Part shown: in pieces, positions 22,201-29,466 of the stretch
Position numbering within the stretch: the stretch's first letter is position 1
How the letters are laid out: each line of letters starts with the position of its first letter
Virus record (IMG/VR): IMGVR_UViG_3300043568_000537
Span: 1 to 54,463 of that record
Origin: a virus
Direction: 5' to 3' (one strand)
Length of the DNA: 54,463 nucleotides
Program-made: the position numbers and the translations under genes
The notes under the pieces: generated by a model
Seen by the model: only the letters and a program-made list of their open reading frames with translations
What the model was told of the DNA's origin: nothing
The model's database searches: none

Positions 22201-22764
22201 TATACACATTTACCACAATCCCTTAAAATGTGCGAAAATTACATGGATTTTCCTTGCAAAAGTATAACTTCACGAAAGGCTTCAACTTAACGCCAATCAT
22301 GTTTCCACCTTGCACCCAAACTGCAAAGCTGTTTATCTCTAATGCCCACTTGGAAATATATTAGTACAGACCCATCCACATTTGGCACAGCATTTCGCTG
22401 TATGTGAATATTGGGTTAAACGTCCTTTGACCTATCAATTTTTGCTACTATTCTACCTTTGCCGTAAACTACATACATTACATGATGTAGAAACATCCAC
22501 ACTAAACTTTCTACATGGGATAGGACTTAACTTCTCGCCCATTATGGGATATGCCCAAAGTTTACTGCAAAAGCTACCAAATAGTTGCAAACATTACCCC
22601 ATACAATGCCTTTCGCTATTGTATGGCTTTTGATAGGCGAAGCATTGCGTAATCCGCCTAATATACGTTTGGCACTCAAATTCCAGGCTACACTAATGTA
22701 CATACTACCCCACCCCCACTTAGGATCGCGGATGATGAGAGTTTTTCGCGGAGGAAAAACAAAA
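22201..22764. other. Gene-free stretch of about 560 bp
   Basis: No believable gene on either strand. The rightward frames here have odd composition, no start context and no partner genes. The stretch contains a 9-bp hairpin CCATACAAT/ATTGTATGG (22599-22626, 10-nt loop, then CTTTT) and GTTTTTC/GAAAAAC (22741-22760). With the structured locus to its left, it could hold an origin or RNA genes. Confidence 0.4.
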
Positions 22765-22792
22765 TGAAAAAAGGGGCAGTTATAAGCTGCCC
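22765..22792 (-). terminator. Intrinsic terminator after gene 22819
   Basis: The stem GGGCAG/CTGCCC with a 7-nt loop is followed on the minus strand by CCTTTTTTC. It makes the leftward gene 22819-23211 a single-gene unit and isolates the structured locus further left. Confidence 0.8.
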
Positions 22793-22818
22793 AACCTTGT
22801 TAAGGTATTAATATTAAT

Positions 22819-23211
22819 TTACTTTTTTGTAGCGTAGTAACGCTTGATTAATCCCAATACTAACCAAGTAGAAAAGCCCTTTGTATCGCTGTAAACTATT
22901 TCTTTTTCGTTTCTTAATGGGATTAAGTTTGTAGGGGTTAGGTCTTTTTCATTGTAGTTTTTGAATGAACTTAGGAACTTACCATCTGACAATTTGATGG
23001 CTGTAATACATGAGGAAATTGACCTTAGCTTTAATTTAGCATCCCTATTTTGAACGCTTTTGAATTGTTGTAATTCCCTTCCCGATACATTTTCGGCAAG
23101 GAAAATAATTTTTTCGCTTTTCTTAACAGCTGTTTTTTCGCTTTTCGCTTTGCTGTTTCCTTTCGCTGTTGCTGTTGCTTTGCTGTTTTTTGTTGCTGTT
23201 GCTGTGCTCAT
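22819..23211 (-). CDS. Hypothetical basic protein at the control region, single-gene unit
   Basis: A 130-residue protein. The first 35 residues are a low-complexity Lys/Ala/Thr/Ser tail. The rest is a basic domain with REL..FKSV, KLKLRSISSC and a final helix GFSTWLVLGLIKRYY. It is the first leftward gene next to the palindrome cluster and has its own terminator, the position of an immediate-early gene or a regulator that acts on the operators. The composition suggests nucleic-acid binding. No family was recognised. Confidence 0.6.
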   Translation of the reverse strand: MSTATATKNSKATATAKGNSKAKSEKTAVKKSEKIIFLAENVSGRELQQFKSVQNRDAKLKLRSISSCITAIKLSDGKFLSSFKNYNEKDLTPTNLIPLRNEKEIVYSDTKGFSTWLVLGLIKRYYATKK

Positions 23212-23547
23212 TGTGTTGAATTTAAAAATTAATGAATAAATGAATAAAAAATATATGTAATAATATACAATTAATGTAGACTGAAAATGAACGCCAATAT
23301 TTCAAAGAACTTTCGCACAATTCAAAGGGCTTGCCTTGTCGCTGTTGTATGGCATTTCGCCACATATTCAACAGCTATTGAACTACTGAAAAACCAGTTA
23401 ATCGGGTATAAAATTTTAGGCATAGCAATGCCATTACGTTTTCACGTTTCTTTTATTTTTCATACCCTTTAAAGAACTAAGCAAAAATATGCTTACAGCG
23501 AAGATATAATTAATAATTGGATTAATATGTATAATTGTAAAGTATTA
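23212..23547. promoter_or_regulatory. Gene-free region with a TGTAGACT half-site
   Basis: This is AT-rich DNA upstream of the leftward gene at 22819. TGTAGACT at 23275-23282 repeats the half-site of the two palindromes at 23760 and 23787, so one factor may bind both sides of the region. A 61-residue rightward frame (23287-23472) has poor start context and I do not call it. Confidence 0.4.
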
Positions 23548-23629
23548 TTGCAACATTGTTGCAAATATGTAAACTATCTACGAAAACGATTTCGTAAATT
23601 TATTTGGTTATGTCGTTACAATTTTGTAA
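23548..23629. promoter_or_regulatory. Three perfect palindromes, operator-like
   Basis: TTGCAAC/GTTGCAA with a 3-nt spacer (23548-23564), TACGAAA/TTTCGTA with a 4-nt spacer (23579-23596) and TTACAA/TTGTAA with a 2-nt spacer (23616-23629). Their starts are 31 and 37 bp apart, close to three and three and a half helix turns. They resemble binding sites for dimeric repressors or initiators. Confidence 0.55.
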
Positions 23630-23759
23630 GCAATTTATACATAATACATTGTACTTTTTTTCTCATGTGGCGAATAGGTAAGGGATGCAAATGTATTGCA
23701 TGGGATAGGAACGCTTCTATCATGTACAAAGTACGCAAACTGAATATCCCACCATAAAC

Positions 23760-23807
23760 AGTCTATTAATTTTGTAGACTAATAATAGTCTATTGATCTT
23801 GTAGACT
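23760..23807. promoter_or_regulatory. Tandem 21-bp palindromic operators AGTCTA-N9-TAGACT
   Basis: Two copies, 23760-23780 and 23787-23807, begin 27 bp apart and agree at 19 of 21 positions. Each is an inverted repeat AGTCTA...TAGACT. A third half-site lies at 23275. They are very likely sites for a dimeric regulator of the rightward transcript that starts near 24085. Confidence 0.7.
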
Positions 23808-23871
23808 AAGGTACTCGGTTAGGGAGATCCGTTTTCCTGGAATGATCGGGGCGGAAAAAAAAATAGGGGTC

Positions 23872-23919
23872 CCTTACGACATTACACCCCTTATTCATTA
23901 TTTCCTTACGACATTACAC
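23872..23919. repeat. Two 16-bp direct repeats CCTTACGACATTACAC
   Basis: Identical copies at 23872-23887 and 23904-23919 start 32 bp apart (three helix turns) and lie 165 bp before the RepL-like gene. Direct repeats beside a RepL-like gene recall replication iterons, but activator sites are equally possible. Confidence 0.6.
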
Positions 23920-24073
23920 ACCTATTTTACATATTATACCCCAACCACTTTACAGATTATATACTCTGTAGGAGGTGTATAATATAATTAAGAAGAAAAC
24001 CTCATAACTAACTGACAATCAATACTAGGATTCCCTAATAGGGGGATTAAATCCTTGGATAGGTAAAAAACAC

Positions 24074-24081
24074 TACATTTG
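24074..24081 (+). promoter_or_regulatory. -7 box TACATTTG before the RepL-like gene
   Basis: A TAnnTTTG match whose last base is 4 nt before ATG 24085. If used, the RNA would start at or very near the start codon, making a leaderless transcript. Confidence 0.45.
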
Positions 24082-24084
24082 GTC

Positions 24085-24573
24085 ATGACTAAAAAGCACG
24101 AAGAATACCTGTACAACCCATACAAGATTAATGGGATTATAGAAAGGATGTACACTACCAAGACAGATGAGACATTGACTGTTGACCCCGACACTGGACA
24201 GTACTATACGATGAAGAAGGTTAGCCAAAACAAGAGGCTACTGCACGACTCATTTGTGTACACCAAACTGTTTCAAGATAGCGTACCTATTCTTATGGGT
24301 TTATCGCACTCTTCTCTTAGGATTATACTATATGCCATGAGTGTGGTTAGACCATTAAGCGAATGTGTTATGCTACATGCTCCTGACGTGTGTGTAGTAT
24401 GCGGAATAGCAGAAAAAACATTCTACAATAACATTACTGAGCTGTTAGATAAGAGGATACTGTCAAGAAAGCTTGGGTCTTCTATAGAGTTCTGGTTTGA
24501 TCCGAACCTGTTCTTTAATGGTAACAGGGTTAAGGTTACAGACCAAAGATTATCTAGTCTAAAAACAAGCTAA
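24085..24573 (+). CDS. RepL-like winged-helix protein, initiator or regulator
   Basis: A 162-residue protein. The pattern DPDTGQYYTMKKV near residues 34-46, then FQDSVPILMGLS, a winged helix (CVVCGIAEKTFYNNITELLDKRILSR near 104-129) and the ending FDPNLFFNGNRVKV matches plasmid RepL-type replication proteins, also reported in some crAss-like phages. It may start plasmid-like replication or control late transcription. I start at ATG 24085. The upstream TTG at 24079 in frame is part of the promoter box. It directly follows the operator and repeat cluster. Confidence 0.65.
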   Translation: MTKKHEEYLYNPYKINGIIERMYTTKTDETLTVDPDTGQYYTMKKVSQNKRLLHDSFVYTKLFQDSVPILMGLSHSSLRIILYAMSVVRPLSECVMLHAPDVCVVCGIAEKTFYNNITELLDKRILSRKLGSSIEFWFDPNLFFNGNRVKVTDQRLSSLKTS

Positions 24574-24582
24574 TTTTGGGGG

Positions 24583-25197
24583 ATGAAATATGAGATACCC
24601 AATGAGTTCAAACAGTTTGTTGCTAACGTAAGGAGGAGGTGCAGTGCCAATAGGATAGAACTTGTCCTATCTCCTTCAAGGAATGTTGTCATAACAGACA
24701 GCTTCTCTACAGACTGTTCGGGGTATTTTGATGATGTAAATAGAACTCTAGTGGTAGCCTGTGGCAAACCATTTGAAGAATGGATAGAGATACTCGTGCA
24801 CGAGTACTCACACATGCAGCAATGGCTAAGTGACGAAAGGTGGTCTCACTGGAGTGATTGTTGCTTTGATTTATGGGCATTCTTAGATGGGGAGAAGGTA
24901 ATGAATACCCAACAGCTTACTAAGGTCATTGATGGCATGATTGAGCTTGAAAGGGATTGTGAGGTTAGGGCATTAGAGAATATAAGGTATTGGAAGCTAC
25001 CTATAAACAAGTCTAGGTATGGCAGGAAGGCTAATCTGTACCTATACAGCTATAGAGCAATGCCTATAATGAAGAAGTTCCCTACGGGGCTGTACGACAA
25101 CAAGGAGCTTATAAGCATGTGCCCTACACGTATTAAGAAAAACTATAATGTGATACCCCAAGAGGTGCTAGATCTGATAGTAAAAACTTACACATAA
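24583..25197 (+). CDS. Zincin metallopeptidase
   Basis: A 204-residue protein with the zinc-binding motif HEYSH at residues 73-77 inside LVHEYSHMQQWL and a downstream helix ELERDCEVRAL (121-131) that supplies the third ligand. Short zincins of this kind occur in many phage genomes near structural or regulatory genes. Possible roles are processing of a phage or host protein. No signal peptide was seen, so it acts in the cytoplasm. It lies 9 nt after the RepL-like gene and probably shares its transcript. Confidence 0.75.
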   Translation: MKYEIPNEFKQFVANVRRRCSANRIELVLSPSRNVVITDSFSTDCSGYFDDVNRTLVVACGKPFEEWIEILVHEYSHMQQWLSDERWSHWSDCCFDLWAFLDGEKVMNTQQLTKVIDGMIELERDCEVRALENIRYWKLPINKSRYGRKANLYLYSYRAMPIMKKFPTGLYDNKELISMCPTRIKKNYNVIPQEVLDLIVKTYT

Positions 25198-25203
25198 GTT
25201 TCT

Positions 25204-25211
25204 TATTTTTG
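25204..25211 (+). promoter_or_regulatory. -7 box TATTTTTG
   Basis: A TAnnTTTG match 17 nt before ATG 25229. It probably starts the transcript of the lysine-rich small proteins and the packaging genes. Confidence 0.5.
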
Positions 25212-25228
25212 TTATAAATAACGTAAAA

Positions 25229-25363
25229 ATGAAAAATTCAATGACAGGGTACGGAGCAAAGACAGCAACTAAGGCAGCGCCAAAAAGTGCAAAGAAGTTA
25301 ACCAAGGCGGCAGCCAAGGAGAAGTTTATGCAGATGATTAATGCAAAGAAGAAAAAGAAGTAA
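25229..25363 (+). CDS. 44-residue Lys/Ala-rich protein
   Basis: Found by reading the gap. ATG 25229 to TAA 25363. MKNSMTGYGAK, then alternating Ala/Lys and a final KKKKK. It is histone-tail-like in composition and likely binds DNA or is packaged in the head. It opens a run of four small basic proteins. Confidence 0.7.
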   Translation: MKNSMTGYGAKTATKAAPKSAKKLTKAAAKEKFMQMINAKKKKK

Positions 25364-25474
25364 TTGGAAGGAAACGTATCTATATCACCCATCAACAGAC
25401 AGTTCATTGCATCGCAAGGAATTATTAAAGGGGTGGGTAGTAGATTGTCAAATCGCAAAAAATCAAATAAAGAA

Positions 25475-25729
25475 ATGAAACAACAACCGAAACAACAACC
25501 GAAGCAGCAACCTAAGCAGCAGCCAAAGCCTAAGCCTAAAGTGCAAAACTATGGTGCTACAAAAGAGGATAGTGCCTTTTCAAAAAGGTCTGGTATCCCA
25601 TTGTCAGAAGTAATGGCGCAAGGCGGAGTTACCCCTAGTTCTGTAATGAAGGAGATTGAGAAACAAGGAGCATATACAGTTAGGATGAAACCTACTGGAC
25701 TCTATAAAAAAACAACCAAAAAGAAGTAA
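25475..25729 (+). CDS. 84-residue basic protein with KQQP repeats
   Basis: I start at ATG 25475, where the tandem KQQP units (four, then KPKPK) begin. The frame is open back to a TTG at 25364, directly after the previous stop, and this cannot be excluded. The C-terminal half (KRSGIPLSEVMAQGGVTPSSVMKEIEKQG) is a folded helical domain, and the end is again TTKKK. It is likely a small virion or DNA-binding protein. Confidence 0.65.
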   Translation: MKQQPKQQPKQQPKQQPKPKPKVQNYGATKEDSAFSKRSGIPLSEVMAQGGVTPSSVMKEIEKQGAYTVRMKPTGLYKKTTKKK

Positions 25730-25730
25730 G

Positions 25731-26063
25731 ATGCCACAACCTAAAAAGCCAGTAGCAAAGTCTGCCAAACCAGTAGCTAAAAAAGTATTGCCAAAAGCTG
25801 ATACTACTAAAATATCTAAACCATATAAGGTATCTGCTGATGAACCATATTTGAAAGGGTATGTTTATCCAGGCGCTGATTCCACTGGTAAAAAAATGAG
25901 ATATAATGCTAAAGTGGTTGCTCCTGAAATGATAAAAAGAAATGAAGAGAGAAAGAAAGAAGGAAAGGCTCCAATCTCTTATAAATCAATTACAGGTTCT
26001 GACGTTATTCCATTTAGCAAAAAGGGTAAGTCATTTAAGGACAACCCAATTAAAAAGAAGTAA
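25731..26063 (+). CDS. 110-residue Lys/Pro-rich protein
   Basis: The N-terminal 30 residues are Lys/Ala/Pro/Val repeats (KPVAKSAKPVAKK). A small domain around YLKGYVYPGAD and APEMIKRNEERKK follows, ending in PIKKK. It shares the lysine-rich style of its neighbours and starts 1 nt after the previous stop. The role is unknown. Confidence 0.65.
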   Translation: MPQPKKPVAKSAKPVAKKVLPKADTTKISKPYKVSADEPYLKGYVYPGADSTGKKMRYNAKVVAPEMIKRNEERKKEGKAPISYKSITGSDVIPFSKKGKSFKDNPIKKK

Positions 26064-26066
26064 ACG

Positions 26067-26189
26067 ATGGCAAAGGCAAAAGGCTCATCCGATAAGATTA
26101 AAGTAACCTTTGGTAAAAGAAAGAAGGGTGGAGCCCAGAAGTCTTTTAACAAGCACGACAGGAAGGATAGAAAATATAGGATGAGATGA
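26067..26189 (+). CDS. 40-residue Lys/Arg-rich protein
   Basis: Found by reading the gap. ATG 26067 to TGA 26189, overlapping the next ATG by 4 nt. MAKAKGSSDK, then VTFGKRKKGGAQKSFNKH and RKDRKYRMR. It is almost certainly nucleic-acid binding by charge. The position between coupled genes supports it. Confidence 0.7.
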   Translation: MAKAKGSSDKIKVTFGKRKKGGAQKSFNKHDRKDRKYRMR

Positions 26190-26572
26190 GTACTGCTGTA
26201 AAAAAAAATCCTGGATTATGGAAAAGAATAGTTGCCAATGTAAAGGCTGGCTCGAAAGGCGGAGATGCAAGCGAATGGTCTGCAAGAAAGGCTCAATTAG
26301 CGGTAGCCTTATACAAAAAATCTGGTGGTGGATATCAAGGAAAGAAGTCAAGCTCAAATTCGTTATCGAAATGGACGAAGCAGAAATGGACGACCTTTTC
26401 TGGGAAGCCCTCGGATGGGATGCGTCGGTATTTGCCGGAGAAGGCGTGGAAGTCGTTGAGCCCAAGCCAAAGAAAGTCAACAAACCAAGCAAAGGCACAG
26501 GGAAACCTGAAAGGCCAACAGTTCGTAAAGCAGCCAAAAAAGATAGCGGAAAAAGTAAAAGAGTTTAGATAA
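26186..26572 (+). CDS. DUF5872-like basic protein
   Basis: A 128-residue protein that I recognise by pattern: LWKRIVANVKAGSKGG, SARKAQLAVALYKKSGGGYQGKK, SLSKWTKQKW, SGKPS, RYLPEKAWKSLSPSQ and a final FVKQPKK. This W-S-A-R-K-A-Q / K-W-T-K-x-K-W / R-Y-L-P-E-K-A order is typical of DUF5872 proteins in phages and large eukaryotic viruses. The function is unknown, and it may bind packaged DNA. An alternative 116-residue frame (26218-26568) in another phase is a shadow. Confidence 0.75.
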   Translation: MSTAVKKNPGLWKRIVANVKAGSKGGDASEWSARKAQLAVALYKKSGGGYQGKKSSSNSLSKWTKQKWTTFSGKPSDGMRRYLPEKAWKSLSPSQRKSTNQAKAQGNLKGQQFVKQPKKIAEKVKEFR

Positions 26573-27657
26573 TGAAACCTAAGTTGTCTGATATAGTTAA
26601 AGTGTTAAGGCAGAAGGCTAATACTTCTGACACTCTTTTTGTGTCTGATCCAAAGGATAAAAGACTTAAGTCTTATCAAGACAGCTTGAGTTTATATAAT
26701 AAATCTAAAAAGGAAATAGGGAAGGACGGTAATAGTAAAAAAAATACACCAGTATATATTAAGAAGGGGATAAACCCAAGGGAATTAATGAAAACTGCGT
26801 ATTCTTTTGTTCAGAATCAACTTATTGATGTTAGTGGAAGATACGACAATAACATGAACCCTAATAATAATTTTCCTGCTCCGAAAGTAAAGCAAAAAAT
26901 ACTGCCAATAGCTGGAATTGGAATTAATGAAGGGAACTCCATGGGAGGATGGTATGATATATATAAAAAACCTACACAGCCCGTTAAGTATAAGAAGTCT
27001 GATGTTATAAAAGCACTTGAAGATAAACAAGGTTCTGATACGTTATATGTAGATGACTTAAAAAGTCCAAGGTTAAAAGCGTACCAGGATAGTTTAAAGT
27101 TATATGGGTTTAATCCTTCTAGGAAAACCTTATCTAAAGTAATAAAAGAAGGAGTATATAATAAAGCAAATCCAAAAAGTGTTTCCGGGGATATAAAGCC
27201 TATAGAATACTATAAGGCTAATATGGGGAATATTAATAAGTTAGATGCTGAAGGTAAAACATATACTTTTTTTCAACCAGATGTAACAAAAGAAAATTCT
27301 TCAAGATTTTATTACGACCAAAATAAATTTACTAGAGATAGGAAAACCGGAGAAATAGCCATCTCAAATGTTGGTATATACAAAAAGCCCGTACAGCCTG
27401 TCAAGTATAAGAAGCCAGAAACAAAAAAGGAAGAACCTGCAAAGAAGAATGAAAGCAAGCCTGTAGAGAAAAAGAAAAACGTATACGAGGGTACGCCAGT
27501 TTACTCACCAGGCGCAGGAAGCGGTATGCCAAGTGCGCTAGTAGGATTTAGGAGTAAGAGTGGAGATACCACATATATCAAGCCTGAAGACTATGAAAGG
27601 TTTGCTGTTCCTAAATACGGTAAAGCATTTATTGAAAGCAAAAGCAAAAAGAAATGA
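26572..27657 (+). CDS. 361-residue repeat protein, probable virion-associated
   Basis: It contains two copies of a unit of roughly 45 residues: near residues 5-45 (DTLFVSDPKDKRLKSYQDSLSLY) and near 142-182 (DTLYVDDLKSPRLKAYQDSLKLY), plus two copies of YKKPxQPVKYKK (about 127-138 and 270-281) and a Lys/Glu/Pro-rich linker. The last 60 residues form another domain. The R-L-K-x-Y-Q-D-S-L signature appears in other Bacteroidota phage proteins as I recall, without known function. Starts overlap at both ends (TAATG, ATGA). Confidence 0.65.
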   Translation: MKPKLSDIVKVLRQKANTSDTLFVSDPKDKRLKSYQDSLSLYNKSKKEIGKDGNSKKNTPVYIKKGINPRELMKTAYSFVQNQLIDVSGRYDNNMNPNNNFPAPKVKQKILPIAGIGINEGNSMGGWYDIYKKPTQPVKYKKSDVIKALEDKQGSDTLYVDDLKSPRLKAYQDSLKLYGFNPSRKTLSKVIKEGVYNKANPKSVSGDIKPIEYYKANMGNINKLDAEGKTYTFFQPDVTKENSSRFYYDQNKFTRDRKTGEIAISNVGIYKKPVQPVKYKKPETKKEEPAKKNESKPVEKKKNVYEGTPVYSPGAGSGMPSALVGFRSKSGDTTYIKPEDYERFAVPKYGKAFIESKSKKK

Positions 27658-27959
27658 TAGACTACAGGGGTGAGAAATTCAGTGGTTATAACAAGCCAAA
27701 GGATGCATCTGATGGAGTACACAAAAAAGTAGTACTAGCCAAAGAGGGTGATAAGGTAAAGCTTATACGCTTTGGTGCAAAGGGATACTCATCTAACTAC
27801 TCCCCTGAAGCTAGAGAACAATATAGGAAGAGGCACGCCAAAGAAGCAAATTCTTCAAAATTATCTGCTGGTTGGTGGGCTTATCACTATCTTTGGAGTA
27901 AGAGCTCACAAGTGTACAGAAGCGGAAAGTCTTCTGGCAAGGGGGAGCGATTTAAATAA
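27654..27959 (+). CDS. Conserved small phage protein near terminase
   Basis: A 101-residue basic protein of a pattern widely found beside phage packaging genes: GEKFSGYNKPK, HKKVVLAKEGDKVKLIRFG, GYSSNYSPEAREQYRKRH, and KLSAGWWAYHYLW. The residues and order suggest a small nucleic-acid-binding fold. Its exact role is undescribed to my knowledge. It is coupled to the previous gene by ATGA. Confidence 0.75.
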   Translation: MIDYRGEKFSGYNKPKDASDGVHKKVVLAKEGDKVKLIRFGAKGYSSNYSPEAREQYRKRHAKEANSSKLSAGWWAYHYLWSKSSQVYRSGKSSGKGERFK

Positions 27960-27971
27960 ACCAAACCATAT

Positions 27972-28571
27972 ATGGAGCATCTCTACAACACAATCAAACC
28001 TGTTGGCAAAAGAGTAGTTATTGCTGTTCGTTCCGGGGAAAAGGATTCCCATAAAGTAATAAGGGATGACGGAACCGAAGTTGAGTTATTCGTAAATACT
28101 AACTACTCATGGGATGGAAAGATTTCCAACCATACACAGGGACTACTACTGACAGATTTCAAGAACCTTAAAGCAGGAACAAATGTACTGTTCAACCACA
28201 ACTCAATCACAGATGAGTACAAACTGGATATCGAGCCCGATAACCTTACCTCAGTTTACGCCATTGACTCAAATATGCTACACTTTGGTGTAAAGGATGA
28301 CCAAGTCGTTTGCATAGACGGGTTTATGCTAGCTGAACGCATGTACGAAGAAGAAGCTAAGTTTGGAAGTATTATCCTTGCTGATAAGAAGAAGAAGGAA
28401 TGCATGCTAAAGATTTTAGCAAAGCCTGAAAGCGTAACAGAGTTTGAGGTTGGAGATATTGCAATAGTCTACAAGTACTCCGACTACGAAATGACGCACA
28501 ATATAGGCGGACAAAGAACTACACTTATTAGACTGAAATATACAGACTGTATAGGGAAATGGGAAAACTAG
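27972..28571 (+). CDS. GroES-like co-chaperonin with two tandem domains
   Basis: A 199-residue protein. The last 90 residues follow the GroES plan: CIDGFMLAERMYEEE, a mobile-loop-like stretch, IILADKKKKE, then EVGDIAIVYKYSDYEM, GQRTTLIRLKYTDCIG, matching the family pattern VGDxVxF.KYxGxE...(E)YLILRExDILA. The first 105 residues repeat the plan more loosely (IKPVGKRVVIAV, GLLLTDFKNLKAGTNVLFNH, VYAIDSNMLHFGV). It likely replaces host GroES to fold the capsid protein in GroEL, as T4 gp31 does. The double-domain reading is mine, by eye. Confidence 0.65.
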   Translation: MEHLYNTIKPVGKRVVIAVRSGEKDSHKVIRDDGTEVELFVNTNYSWDGKISNHTQGLLLTDFKNLKAGTNVLFNHNSITDEYKLDIEPDNLTSVYAIDSNMLHFGVKDDQVVCIDGFMLAERMYEEEAKFGSIILADKKKKECMLKILAKPESVTEFEVGDIAIVYKYSDYEMTHNIGGQRTTLIRLKYTDCIGKWEN

Positions 28572-28855
28572 AAGACAAGATAGCTATATACGAATCCGAT
28601 GGAATCGTTGGGGCTTACTACGCGCTAAATAGAAAACTAAACGAGATTACATCATTGCTAAATAACAATGACCTTTCTAAGCTTGACCTATCTGATAAAG
28701 ACAATGGATCATGGGAAAGGGTAATGAAGTTGTTTAATAGCGTAGGTGATATAAACGAAGTATTGAAGAAGTTAAGGGTAGACAACCAATTATCGGGTGA
28801 TGAGGAGAAGGATAAGTCTAGAAGGAAACCTATAATAGAAGAACTGTTCAAATGA
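28559..28855 (+). CDS. Hypothetical helical protein, 98 aa
   Basis: A Lys/Asp/Leu-rich helical protein that begins 13 nt inside the GroES-like gene and ends 4 nt inside the next. Residues 20-75 could form a coiled coil. Between co-chaperonin and terminase genes it could be a packaging accessory. No motif was recognised. Confidence 0.6.
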   Translation: MGKLEDKIAIYESDGIVGAYYALNRKLNEITSLLNNNDLSKLDLSDKDNGSWERVMKLFNSVGDINEVLKKLRVDNQLSGDEEKDKSRRKPIIEELFK

Positions 28856-29466
28856 GGAAAAGAATAAAGCTTTCCGATGATAAGGAGGTTATTTACAAAG
28901 CCTACCAAGATGCTTTATCCGATTTGAGGGTAGAGAAGTTTAGGAGCAGAAAACATATTGAGGACAAGAAGGAGATACGGAAGGAGAAGAATAAGAAGAT
29001 AAATACTATGTCTTATAAGCACTTCCGAATGACGCAAGTTCTTTGGGGTGTAAACAAGAGGATAGAGAAGCTAAAGAGAAGGCACTCCGTTCATCAAGCT
29101 AAGGGAAGAAGGGATGGGTATAAGAAGGCTGTAGCTAGGATGGATAAGCCTAACTTCAAGACAGACAACCCTGCTAGGTTTATAGGGATGCTTGGTATCC
29201 TAACAGATGCAATGGGGTTGACTATTAACGAATGCGCATTCCTTATGTGGGCAAATAGATACGACTACTTTGTAAAGTCAGATTTTGCTAGAGATATGGA
29301 AGGAACAAGTATTCCGTATTATTCTTGCGTAAGCAGACTAAAAGAAAAGGGAATGATTGTCAAGATGGATGAAGTTAAAGAGTACGGGAGATTCAAGTTT
29401 TGCTTAAACGCAATAGGTAAGATGAATGCATCTAAGATAGATAAGTTTGTAAAGAAGATAAATTGA
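28852..29466 (+). CDS. Winged-helix protein, candidate small terminase subunit
   Basis: A 204-residue protein. The first 100 residues are extremely basic and helical. Residues about 120-200 form a winged helix (TINECAFLMWANRYDYF, FARDMEGTSIPYYSCVSRLKEKGMI, YGRFKFCLNAIGK). The gene directly precedes and overlaps the large terminase (its stop TGA overlaps the TTG start), the usual place of the small, DNA-recognising terminase subunit. Assignment rests on fold type and position. It could instead be a transcription factor. Confidence 0.6.
   Translation: MRKRIKLSDDKEVIYKAYQDALSDLRVEKFRSRKHIEDKKEIRKEKNKKINTMSYKHFRMTQVLWGVNKRIEKLKRRHSVHQAKGRRDGYKKAVARMDKPNFKTDNPARFIGMLGILTDAMGLTINECAFLMWANRYDYFVKSDFARDMEGTSIPYYSCVSRLKEKGMIVKMDEVKEYGRFKFCLNAIGKMNASKIDKFVKKIN

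Noticed and set aside
22048-22290. 80-residue rightward frame over the structured locus
   Set aside because: The segment is full of perfect hairpins, the frame is against local gene direction, and the predicted protein has no domain-like pattern.
22382-22767. Two rightward frames of 83 and 60 residues
   Set aside because: They overlap each other, lack ribosome-binding context, and lie in isolation between leftward units. I treat the tract as non-coding.
23287-23757. Rightward frames of 61 and 76 residues in the control region
   Set aside because: They run across perfect palindromes and have unusual composition (Cys, Phe, Tyr-rich). Regulatory DNA is the simpler reading, though an unusual small gene cannot be excluded.
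26085-26537. 150-residue leftward frame opposite gene 26186
   Set aside because: It is antisense to a recognisable gene in a region where all genes run rightward. Its Ser/Leu/Pro composition is typical of a shadow frame.
26218-26568. 116-residue rightward frame overlapping gene 26186
   Set aside because: The gene at 26186 has a recognisable DUF5872-like pattern and is coupled to both neighbours. The other frame has Cys/Trp-rich improbable composition and no start context.
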